A DNA stretch of 64,000 nt from Muribaculaceae bacterium (GTDB lineage Bacteria; Bacteroidota; Bacteroidia; Bacteroidales; Muribaculaceae): positions 41,908 to 105,907 of the forward strand of contig JAFLTL010000005.1 in NCBI GenBank assembly GCA_022510505.1, in the 5' to 3' direction. Under the pieces are notes generated by a model. It was not told the DNA's origin. It did not search any database and saw nothing but the letters and a program-made list of their open reading frames with translations. Positions 18,328 through 25,875 of the stretch are shown here, one piece after another. Position 1 is the first letter of the stretch. The number at the start of each line of letters is the position of its first letter. Made by a program: the position numbers and the translations under genes.

Positions 18328-20366
18328 TGATTCATTCTTTTGAGCAGATTGTAGGAAGGAAGAATACCGAGTTCACCCGCTTTGGAAAGGTCGGCCGCTC
18401 CTGAGTTTCTGTTTCCGAGCTGCATATAGGCGTATCCTCGATTATAATAGGCTTCTCCGAAGTCGGGTTTGAGTTCAATGGCCTTTGATAAGGCGCTGAT
18501 AGCCGAAGTCAAATCACCCTCTTCAAGTAGTATCGTACCTTTATTGTAATAAGCAAATGGCATAGATGGGGACAATTCCGAGACCTTGTCGAGGTCGGCT
18601 AGAATTTCACGGAGCTCAGCCTTGACATTGTTCAATTGCAGTTCATTTGCAGAACTGTTCTCGGATGAATTATGGGGAGACTTCAGCGAATAGTATTTTG
18701 CGACAGCCCTCATAAAATAGGGTAGCGGCCAGTCGGCCGTGAGATTTATGGCCTTCGTGAAATCGGAGATGGCCGAATTATAGTCGCGGGTTGTCATGAA
18801 GTCCATTCCGCGTCCGAAATAGTCAATAGCACGTGGCTGATGAGTTGCAAGATAGGAATTATAGTATTCTATGGATTCGAAATGGTTCTGTGCAACTTTC
18901 TCATCCTCTATGGTCGGAATTCGATTTGTTACCTGAAGCAGATAGCGAAGGGTTCTTGTTCCGTTTATATCATCGGCTTCCTTTATATAATATCCCGATT
19001 CCTTAAGTTGAGTTGGTGCTCCATAGTAGGAAAGTAGAAAAATCGGTTCGATTTCCACGTTGATATTGCGATCCTGAACTTTCCCTCTTATGCTCTTGTT
19101 ATTGTAGTCGCCTGAAAGATTAGTCTCGTTCTCCATTGTCAAAAGTGAGGAGAATCGGTCGGCAACCATCTTTTCTGAATATTCCTCTACTGATTTTTCG
19201 GTCGTAGTCTCGGAATTTCCTGTATTTTGTTGCTGTTCAGCATTCTCGCGGGCCTCTTTTAGGGCAAGATCGGTTAACTGAACTGCTTTTTTATAATCCT
19301 TTTCGGCTTCACGAAGATTTCCGCGGTCATTGTTTATTTGGAACCGAGCATAGTAAACTCCGGCGAAGTCGGGGTATTGCTCAATTACCCGATTAAGGTC
19401 ATTGAGTGCTGCATCCCATTGTTTTGTCTCCTTATATAGCATAGCCCTATTGTAGAGGGCACGAACATCGTCGCTGTTAAGTTGTAGAACTCGTGTGAAA
19501 TCCTGGATGGCCTTGTCGTTGTCGTTTACTTCGGCTCGGAGAAGTCCGCGGTTAAAGTATCCGATTGCATTCAACGGATCGAGTCCGATTGCATAATCAT
19601 AATCGGCCATTGCTCCGAAGTAATCGTCGAGCATATAACGAAGATAAGCGCGGTTGATGAAATATCCGGCATATCGAGGTTGAAGTTTGACAGCTTCGTC
19701 CATGTCGGCCAATGCCTTTTCATACTGTGGAGGATTGGAATTCATGGCAATATCGGCACGCATCACATAGGCGTTGGTGGCATTCTTGTTAAGCTGAAGG
19801 GCCTTATCGAGGTCGGCATTGGCATTAACCGTGTCTCCTTCCAGAATGTACAGTCGGGCGCGTCCCAAATAAGTTCCGTCGAACTGAGGATAGTATTTCT
19901 GCAGTATCTTGAAAGTTTCATGGGCACCGGCATAGTCCTCGATTTCTTCCTGGGCGAGCGCTTTATTGAAAAGGATACTTCTATTATTTGGCAAAAGCTT
20001 TAATGCCTCGTCATAGTCGGAAATTGCTCCTCGTGGATTTCCCATGTTTTGTCGAGCGACGCCACGCACCTCCCATGCATCTGTGATGAAAGGATTTCTT
20101 TCAAGAGCAAGAGTAGCATCGTTCTCTGCACCCTTAAAGTCATCGAGGTTGATTTTGGCAATGGAACGATAGAAATAGGGCTGAGCGAGATAAGGTTTAG
20201 CGGCGATAACCTGATTGAAATATTGTATCGAGAGCATATAGTCCTCGAAATACAAGGCATTCTGTCCAACTCTTAAAACCTGTTCGGCATTGATTTGAGA
20301 TCGTACCGGTTGCCAACAGCATAAAAAGATTATTCCTGCAATTAAAAATTTGACGCAGGATCTCAT
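18324..20366 (-). CDS. Secreted TPR-repeat protein
   Basis: 680 residues from the ATG at 20366. That start gives a signal peptide (FLIAGIIFLCCWQPVRSQ) and clears the upstream FKBP gene by 32 bases; the frame extends back to 20456 without such a signal. At least ten tetratricopeptide repeats occur in two blocks (about 30-360 and 530-670), with canonical A-Y-NRG/A-x-DL patterns such as AIGYFNRGLLRAEVNDNDKAIQDFTRVLQ-type units. A non-TPR insert of about 150 residues (about 380-520) is polar and includes a Gln/Asn-rich piece. TPRs mediate protein contacts, so a periplasmic scaffold is likely; no enzyme domain is seen. Confidence 0.85.
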   Translation of the reverse strand: MRSCVKFLIAGIIFLCCWQPVRSQINAEQVLRVGQNALYFEDYMLSIQYFNQVIAAKPYLAQPYFYRSIAKINLDDFKGAENDATLALERNPFITDAWEVRGVARQNMGNPRGAISDYDEALKLLPNNRSILFNKALAQEEIEDYAGAHETFKILQKYYPQFDGTYLGRARLYILEGDTVNANADLDKALQLNKNATNAYVMRADIAMNSNPPQYEKALADMDEAVKLQPRYAGYFINRAYLRYMLDDYFGAMADYDYAIGLDPLNAIGYFNRGLLRAEVNDNDKAIQDFTRVLQLNSDDVRALYNRAMLYKETKQWDAALNDLNRVIEQYPDFAGVYYARFQINNDRGNLREAEKDYKKAVQLTDLALKEARENAEQQQNTGNSETTTEKSVEEYSEKMVADRFSSLLTMENETNLSGDYNNKSIRGKVQDRNINVEIEPIFLLSYYGAPTQLKESGYYIKEADDINGTRTLRYLLQVTNRIPTIEDEKVAQNHFESIEYYNSYLATHQPRAIDYFGRGMDFMTTRDYNSAISDFTKAINLTADWPLPYFMRAVAKYYSLKSPHNSSENSSANELQLNNVKAELREILADLDKVSELSPSMPFAYYNKGTILLEEGDLTSAISALSKAIELKPDFGEAYYNRGYAYMQLGNRNSGAADLSKAGELGILPSYNLLKRMNQ

Positions 20367-20398
20367 GACTGAAAACGATATTTTAAAAAGAGAGGTTT

Positions 20399-20938
20399 TT
20401 ATGGCTTTACTTCGTAATAGGGGATGTCGACCAATTTCATGTTGAATTTCAAGCAACTATAAGGAAGAACGACTCCTGAACCACCCCCGAAATAAGCTTC
20501 TTCATAAGGAATAAGCACCTCACAGGTGTCACCAACGTGCATGTCGGCCAAGGCAATTTGCCAACCCGAGATGACGTTGGCCGATGTGGTTGTGAAGATG
20601 CTGTCGGGCATTGAATAGGAAGAGTCGAAGACGGTGTCGTTATACAGTCTTCCGATATATTTTACGGCAACTGTGGACGTGAACAACGGTGACAGATTCC
20701 CTGCGGTCTCGCTGCGATCGTTGAAATAATGTATAAGAACGTAGGCATTGTGGTTCCATGCCGGAACTACACGTTCATAATATAGGGACCCATCGGGATT
20801 TACGATCAATGCCTGATTCTTGATCCATTCGTTGTTGTCATCCCTCCATTTGGCATATTCCGTCCATGGGTCATTTTCATCGGTAGTACAAGCAACGAGT
20901 ATAAATAACAATGAAAGAGAATAGAATAAATTTTTCAT
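20399..20938 (-). CDS. FKBP-type peptidyl-prolyl isomerase lipoprotein
   Basis: 179 residues with a lipoprotein signal (FILVAC, Cys17) and a C-terminal FKBP domain (about 88-174). FKBP features are VAVKYIGRLYNDTVFDSSY, VISGWQIALADMHVGDTCEVLIPYEEAYFG and the final LKFNMKLVDI strand. These proteins isomerise X-Pro bonds and act as periplasmic chaperones. Several active-site aromatics appear altered (GWQIAL where FKBPs usually have GWxxAL, and no GxIPPxATL loop but SGVVLPYSCL), so activity may be low. Its position between LemA and TPR genes suggests an envelope role. Confidence 0.85.
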   Translation of the reverse strand: MKNLFYSLSLLFILVACTTDENDPWTEYAKWRDDNNEWIKNQALIVNPDGSLYYERVVPAWNHNAYVLIHYFNDRSETAGNLSPLFTSTVAVKYIGRLYNDTVFDSSYSMPDSIFTTTSANVISGWQIALADMHVGDTCEVLIPYEEAYFGGGSGVVLPYSCLKFNMKLVDIPYYEVKP

Positions 20939-20956
20939 TTAATGACTTTAAAGGAA

Positions 20957-21553
20957 TTAGAATTGCACTTTGGGTGCTCTTTGTGCCTCGGCATCGGCTG
21001 CGAAAGGTTCCTTTTTGTCGAATCCGGTTATTCCGGCAACGACTGAAGCCGGGAAACGACGAATTTTCACGTTGTAGTTTTTAACGGCTTCGTTGTAGCG
21101 TGTTCTTTCGGTTGCTATGCGATTTTCGGTCCCTTCTAGCTGAGTTTGAAGGTTCATGAAATTTTCATTAGCCTTGAGGTCGGGATAGGCTTCATGAACA
21201 GCATTGACATAAATGCCGAGTGCGCTCTTAAGCTGATCCTGAGCTTTTTGAAATTGAGCTATGTTATTCTGAGGATCGACAACCGCATTGGCTTCTTCAT
21301 AGGCTTTGGAGAGTCCGGCACGTGCTTCAGTGACATTCTGGAATGTTGAACTTTCATGGTCGCTGTAACCCTTGACTGTTTGGACAAGATTGGGGATAAG
21401 ATCGGAGCGACGCTGATATTGATTCTGGACGTTTGCCCATGTCTGGTCGACTGTTTCTTCTTCGGTTACCATTCCATTGTAGGATGAGAATCCCCAGATG
21501 AGAATGACGATCAGCGCAATGACCAAAACAATGACAGCAGTATTTTTTTTCAT
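20957..21553 (-). CDS. LemA family protein
   Basis: 198 residues with an N-terminal TM helix (about 6-24) and a helical bundle. The LemA signature is the NVQNQYQRRSDLIPNLVQTVKGY stretch (about 42-64), followed by ENFMNLQTQLEGTENRIATERTRYNEAVKNYN (about 129-160). LemA proteins have a short outside N-terminus and a helical domain; their function is unsettled. In other bacteria lemA often precedes TPM-domain or HtpX genes, which are absent here; instead it sits between glyS and the FKBP gene with short gaps (15 and 18 bases). Confidence 0.92.
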   Translation of the reverse strand: MKKNTAVIVLVIALIVILIWGFSSYNGMVTEEETVDQTWANVQNQYQRRSDLIPNLVQTVKGYSDHESSTFQNVTEARAGLSKAYEEANAVVDPQNNIAQFQKAQDQLKSALGIYVNAVHEAYPDLKANENFMNLQTQLEGTENRIATERTRYNEAVKNYNVKIRRFPASVVAGITGFDKKEPFAADAEAQRAPKVQF

Positions 21554-21568
21554 TTTTATGAGATGTAT

Positions 21569-23110
21569 TTATCCGAGTTTTCTAAGAAGAGAATTTATTG
21601 AAACCTTCTGGGAGATAATCCGGTGAAGTTCAGAAGCTGCTACACGAGTTTGTTCCATAGAATCTCTTTCGCGGAGAGTGACAGTTCCGTCCTCCAGGGT
21701 CTGATGGTCGACTGTGATGCAGAAAGGTGTTCCAATTGCATCCTGTCGGCGATATCTTTTTCCGATTGTGTCTTTTTCTTCGTAGTGAGTTGTGAAATCG
21801 AACTTCAGGTCATTGACGATTTCACGGGCAGCCTCGGGGAGACCGTCTTTCTTGACGAGCGGCAGAACGGCACATTTTACCGGAGCGAGTGGAGCGGGCA
21901 GGTGCAGAACTACACGTTTGTCGCCACCCTCGAGTTCCTGTTCCTCATAGCTTGAACACAGAACCGACAGGAACATGCGGTCAACACCAATAGAGGTTTC
22001 TATGACATAGGGGGTGTAGCTTTCGTTGAGTTCAGGATCGAAATATTGAATCTTCTTTCCCGAGAATTTTTCGTGCTGAGAAAGGTCGAAATTGGTGCGA
22101 GAGTGAATACCCTCAACTTCCTTGAATCCGAAAGGCATCTCGAATTCTATATCAGTTGCAGCGTTTGCGTAGTGGGCAAGTTTGTCGTGATCATGATAGC
22201 GATACTTCTCGTCGCCCATGCCAAGTGCCTTGTGCCATCTCAGACGCCATTCCTTCCAGTAGCGGAACCATTCCATCTCCGAACCGGGTCGCACGAAGAA
22301 CTGCATTTCCATCTGTTCGAATTCTCTCATTCGGAATATGAACTGTCGAGCCACGATTTCGTTTCGGAAGGCTTTGCCGATTTGAGCTATTCCGAAAGGT
22401 ATTCTCATTCGGCCCGTCTTTTGCACATTAAGGTAATTGACGAAGATTCCCTGTGCTGTTTCAGGTCGGAGGAAAACTGTCATTGCTCCGTCAGCGGTGG
22501 ATCCCATCTCGGTTTTGAACATGAGGTTGAACTGTCGTACCTCGGTCCAGTTTCTGGTTCCTGAGATGGGACAAACGATTTCCTCGTCGAGAATAATCTG
22601 TCGGAGCTCATCGAGGTTATTATCGTTGAGCGCTTTGCTGAATCGATCGTGGAGTGCATCGCGCTTAGCAACAAGTTCAGTAACCCTGGGATTGGTTTTC
22701 TTGTAGAGTTCCTCGTCGAAACTTTCGCCAAAACGTTTCCGAGCTTTAGCTACTTCTTTTTCTATTTTTTCATCAAATTTTGCCAATTGTTCCTCAATGA
22801 GTACATCGGCACGGTAGCGCTTCTTGGAGTCACGGTTGTCAATGAGCGGGTCATTGAAAGCGTCGACGTGTCCTGAAGCTTTCCATATTGTGGGATGCAT
22901 GAAGATTGCCGAATCTATTCCGACAATGTTTTCATGCAACAGTGTCATTGACTCCCACCAGTATCTTTTGATATTGTTTTTGAGTTCGACGCCGTTTTGA
23001 CCGTAGTCATAGACGGCTGCCAAACCATCGTAGATTTCACTTGACTGGAACACGAAGCCATATTCTTTGGCGTGTGCTACAATCTTCTTAAAAACGTCGT
23101 CCTGTGCCAT
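21569..23110 (-). CDS. glyS: Glycyl-tRNA synthetase, homodimeric class II
   Basis: 513 residues of the alpha2-type (eukaryote/archaea/Gram-positive-like) glycyl-tRNA synthetase. N-terminal AKEYGFVFQSSEIYDGLAAVYDYGQNG contains motif 1 elements. The active site contains RPETAQGIFVNY, FGIAQIGKAFRNEI (motif 2) and GVDRMFLSVL (motif 3). The C-terminal anticodon-binding domain begins at about 410 (APVKCAVLPLVKKDG). It charges tRNA-Gly with glycine. It is first in a six-gene minus-strand operon, with a -7 box 36 bases upstream, divergent from purF. Confidence 0.96.
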   Translation of the reverse strand: MAQDDVFKKIVAHAKEYGFVFQSSEIYDGLAAVYDYGQNGVELKNNIKRYWWESMTLLHENIVGIDSAIFMHPTIWKASGHVDAFNDPLIDNRDSKKRYRADVLIEEQLAKFDEKIEKEVAKARKRFGESFDEELYKKTNPRVTELVAKRDALHDRFSKALNDNNLDELRQIILDEEIVCPISGTRNWTEVRQFNLMFKTEMGSTADGAMTVFLRPETAQGIFVNYLNVQKTGRMRIPFGIAQIGKAFRNEIVARQFIFRMREFEQMEMQFFVRPGSEMEWFRYWKEWRLRWHKALGMGDEKYRYHDHDKLAHYANAATDIEFEMPFGFKEVEGIHSRTNFDLSQHEKFSGKKIQYFDPELNESYTPYVIETSIGVDRMFLSVLCSSYEEQELEGGDKRVVLHLPAPLAPVKCAVLPLVKKDGLPEAAREIVNDLKFDFTTHYEEKDTIGKRYRRQDAIGTPFCITVDHQTLEDGTVTLRERDSMEQTRVAASELHRIISQKVSINSLLRKLG

Positions 23111-23146
23111 AGGTCGATAATGATTGTGTTTAGGCTATTATTCAGG

Positions 23147-23154
23147 CAAATTTA
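23147..23154 (-). promoter_or_regulatory. -7 promoter element (TAAATTTG) for the glyS operon
   Basis: Minus-strand TAnnTTTG match 36 bases before the glyS ATG. No distinct -33 partner. Confidence 0.45.
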
Positions 23155-23182
23155 TTAAAAAAATCCCACATAGAGTTTTCTC

Positions 23183-23215
23183 TTGTTTAATTTTAATAGG
23201 AATTGACTATCTTTG
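23183..23215 (+). promoter_or_regulatory. Promoter of purF: TTG ... TATCTTTG
   Basis: A TTG at 23183-23185 and TATCTTTG at 23208-23215 have centre-to-centre spacing of about 27 bases, matching the Bacteroidota -33/-7 layout. Transcription should start near 23222, giving a leader of about 100 bases before the purF start. Confidence 0.6.
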
Positions 23216-23270
23216 TCCCATGAAAAAGCTCAAGCTGACATATAAAACAATAGACATAGAATAACTTAGT

Positions 23271-23301
23271 CATGACGCCCGAATGCCTTTCGGGCGTCAT
23301 G
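23271..23301 (+). promoter_or_regulatory. Strong 13-bp hairpin in the purF 5' leader
   Basis: Arms 23271-23283 and 23289-23301 are perfectly complementary (13 bp, CATGACGCCCGAA), with a 5-base loop TGCCT. It is followed by GCGTTAGTAT, not by a T-run, so it is not a standard intrinsic terminator. It ends 10 bases before the purF ribosome site AAGGAG (23311-23316). It could be a regulatory or mRNA-stabilising structure; mechanism unknown. Confidence 0.6.
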
Positions 23302-23322
23302 CGTTAGTATAAGGAGTATAAA

Positions 23323-25209
23323 GTGGAACAACTTAAACATGAATGTGGCATAGCGATGATTCGTCTTCGCAAGCCACTAGAATATTATCATCAGAAATAT
23401 GGCTCTTATAGCTGGGCTCTCCACAAGTTATATCTTTTGATGGAGAAACAGCACAACCGAGGCCAGGAGGGAGCCGGCCTGGGTGTTGTGAAGCTACACG
23501 CCGTTCCGGGATATGAATACATATTTCGGGAAAGAGCTCTAGGACCTAATGCAATATCGGAGATCTTTACCAATATAGGTGAGAAACTTGAAAAGGAGAA
23601 TATCAATAGTCTGTCTCCTGAAGTGGCCGAATCCTACACACCCTTTTTGGGTGAGATATATATGGGTCATCTGAGATATAGCACAACCGGAAAGAGCGGG
23701 ATATCTTATGTTCATCCTTTCCTTCGTCGCAATAACTGGAGGTCGCGAAACCTTTTGATGTGTGGCAACTTCAACATGACCAATGTCGATGATATCTTCA
23801 AGGATATCGTTGGAACGGGTCAGCATCCGCGTTTTTTCTCGGACACGATAGTTTTGCTTGAGCAGATTGGAGCTGAACTCGACAAGGAGAATCACCGTCA
23901 ATACAGGAAATTCCGAGATGTTCTTCCTAATCCGGCTTTAAATGAAGCAATAGAGTCAAACATGGACATGGAAGCTGTTCTAAAGGCTTCGGCTCCAACG
24001 TGGGACGGTGGTTTTGTAATATGTGGTGCCACAGGATCGGGCGAGATGTTTGCTCTGCGCGACAGCGGTGGAATTAGGCCGGCTTATTATTATTGTGACG
24101 ATGAAGTGATTGTGGTTGCTTCGGAGCGTCCAGTCATACAAACAGTTTTTAATGTTCGCCGAATTCAGGTCGACGAGCTTAAACCGGGAAGTGCCATAAT
24201 AGTTGATCGAGCCGGGAATTTCAAGGTGAGCGATATTCTTGGCGAAAAGAAAAATGAGAAATGTTCGTTTGAACGCATCTATTTCTCAAGGGGTAGTGAT
24301 GCCGACATCTATCGTGAGAGGAAAGAATTGGGACGACAATTAGTTCCGGATATTATGAAAGCCATTGACAACGACCTGGAGAACTCGGTTTTTTCGTTTA
24401 TTCCAAACACTGCCGAGGTCGCTTTCATTGGTATGATGGACGGTCTTGAGAAAGAATTGAACCGGGAAAAGACTGATAAAATTCTTGAATTGAGCGCTTC
24501 GGGTTTACTTGATTCAGATAAAATCAAGGAAATCATATCACAAAAGTTAAGAATAGAGAAGGTCGCAATAAAAGATATAAAACTAAGGACCTTCATCGCC
24601 GAGGGTAGTTCGCGTAATGATTTGGCAGCTCATGTGTATGATGTCACCTACGGCATAATCAACAATGATAAGGATAATCTGGTTGTGATTGATGACAGTA
24701 TAGTCAGAGGAACTACACTCAAGCAGTCGATTCTCTCTATGCTTGATCGTTTGCACCCCAAGAGAATAGTGATTGTGTCGTCGTCACCACAGGTTCGTTA
24801 CCCCGACTGGTATGGAATTGATATGTCACGCATGACTGAATTCATCGCATTCAGGGCAGCGGTCGAACTTCTAAAGGATCGCGGGGAGGAAAAACTTTTG
24901 GACGATGTATATCATGCGTGCAGAAAGCAACTTATATTACCTCCGGAAGAACAGATTAACGAGGTGAAAAGGATATATGCTCAGTTTACCGACGAGGAGA
25001 TATCAGACAAGATAGCTCAGATGCTTAAACCTGAGGGAACTAAAGCAGAAGTGAAACTTGTCTATCAAACTTTGGATGGTTTGCACAGGGCGATTCCTAA
25101 TCATTGTGGAGACTGGTATTTTTCGGGCGATTATCCTACTCCAGGTGGAGTCAGGATGGTTAACCGCGCTTATGTGAATTTCTACGAGGGGAATCCTATG
25201 AAGAGATAA
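23323..25209 (+). CDS. purF: Amidophosphoribosyltransferase, long Bacteroidota type
   Basis: 628 residues. It catalyses PRPP + glutamine to phosphoribosylamine, the first committed step of purine synthesis. The GTG start at 23323 is backed by AAGGAG 7 bases upstream. The N-terminal Ntn glutaminase begins HECGIAMI: Cys8 would become the nucleophile after removal of a 7-residue propeptide. NRGQEGAG and the MGHLRYST stretch complete this domain. The phosphoribosyltransferase part has the PRPP loop VVIDDSIVRGTT (about 454-465). It is about 150 residues longer than standard PurF, mainly through insertions and a C-terminal extension. A second, standard PurF elsewhere in the genome is possible. The flavin reductase gene follows after 34 bases. 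Confidence 0.9.
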   Translation: MEQLKHECGIAMIRLRKPLEYYHQKYGSYSWALHKLYLLMEKQHNRGQEGAGLGVVKLHAVPGYEYIFRERALGPNAISEIFTNIGEKLEKENINSLSPEVAESYTPFLGEIYMGHLRYSTTGKSGISYVHPFLRRNNWRSRNLLMCGNFNMTNVDDIFKDIVGTGQHPRFFSDTIVLLEQIGAELDKENHRQYRKFRDVLPNPALNEAIESNMDMEAVLKASAPTWDGGFVICGATGSGEMFALRDSGGIRPAYYYCDDEVIVVASERPVIQTVFNVRRIQVDELKPGSAIIVDRAGNFKVSDILGEKKNEKCSFERIYFSRGSDADIYRERKELGRQLVPDIMKAIDNDLENSVFSFIPNTAEVAFIGMMDGLEKELNREKTDKILELSASGLLDSDKIKEIISQKLRIEKVAIKDIKLRTFIAEGSSRNDLAAHVYDVTYGIINNDKDNLVVIDDSIVRGTTLKQSILSMLDRLHPKRIVIVSSSPQVRYPDWYGIDMSRMTEFIAFRAAVELLKDRGEEKLLDDVYHACRKQLILPPEEQINEVKRIYAQFTDEEISDKIAQMLKPEGTKAEVKLVYQTLDGLHRAIPNHCGDWYFSGDYPTPGGVRMVNRAYVNFYEGNPMKR

Positions 25210-25243
25210 ATCAGAAAAAGTCTAATATCAAAATAATTTAAAA

Positions 25244-25804
25244 ATGAGGAAAAATTTCGGGTCGAAGCCCTGGTGTTATCCACAGCCTGTCTTTATATTG
25301 GCTGCTTATGATGAAAATGGTGTTCCCAATGCTATGAATGCAGCATGGGGTGGTATTCATTACGATGACCAAATCGCAATGTGCATCAGTGCCAATCATA
25401 AGACGACGGCCAATATTATTGCCTCGAAGGCATTCACTGTCAGTATGGCCGACGTTGACCATATGGTTGCTTGCGACTATGTTGGCATTGAGAGCGGCAA
25501 CAAGGTTCCCGACAAGTTTGCGCGTGCCGGTTTCACAGCAACGAAATCGGAGTTTGTGAATGCCCCGGTCATCAACGAGTTGCCTATGTGTATAGAATGT
25601 CGACTAGTGTCGTACGACCCTGAAACATGCAATTTGATTGGTGAGATAGTTAATGTTTCAGCCGATGAAAGAATTCTGGACGAAAATAGAAAAATTGACG
25701 CGTCGAAATTGCGCCCTATAACCTTCGATCCTGTACGCAACGATTATTTGGTGATAGGAGAGAAGGTAGGAGATGCTTTTCGTTCAGGGCTCGCGTTGAA
25801 ATAG
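25244..25804 (+). CDS. Flavin reductase-like (FMN-binding split-barrel) protein
   Basis: 186 residues of the flavin reductase/FMN-binding family. Features are an N-terminal KPWCYPQPVFILAAYDENGVPNAMNAAWGG (split-barrel start with the FMN-contact region), a central HKTTANIIASKAFTVSMAD and later LPMCIECRLVSYDPETCNLIGEIVNV. These cytoplasmic proteins bind FMN and some reduce flavins with NAD(P)H; many are of unknown substrate. It probably shares the purF transcript, which ends at the palindrome 25828-25861. Confidence 0.85.
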   Translation: MRKNFGSKPWCYPQPVFILAAYDENGVPNAMNAAWGGIHYDDQIAMCISANHKTTANIIASKAFTVSMADVDHMVACDYVGIESGNKVPDKFARAGFTATKSEFVNAPVINELPMCIECRLVSYDPETCNLIGEIVNVSADERILDENRKIDASKLRPITFDPVRNDYLVIGEKVGDAFRSGLALK

Positions 25805-25827
25805 CGATTAGCTGTTAGCTTATAGTA

Positions 25828-25861
25828 ATTAGCCGTTAGTTAATGTTAACTAACGGCTAAT
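25828..25861. terminator. Bidirectional terminator: 16-bp perfect palindrome
   Basis: Arms 25828-25843 and 25846-25861 (ATTAGCCGTTAGTTAA) are perfectly complementary with a 2-base centre. It lies between two convergent genes (ends at 25804 and 25876) and is followed by TATTTTAT on the plus strand. A degenerate copy of one arm (GATTAGCTGTTAGCTT) lies just upstream at about 25806-25821. Confidence 0.65.
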
Positions 25862-25875
25862 ATTTTATACCTCGG

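Noticed and set aside
22046..22564. 172-residue plus-strand ORF inside glyS
   Set aside because: Antisense to the catalytic core of glyS; no promoter or recognisable domain.
23220..23264. 14-codon ORF (MKKLKL...) in the purF leader as an attenuation peptide
   Set aside because: Its ATG lies at or before the predicted transcription start (about 23222), has no ribosome site, and the sequence is not enriched in a regulatory amino acid.
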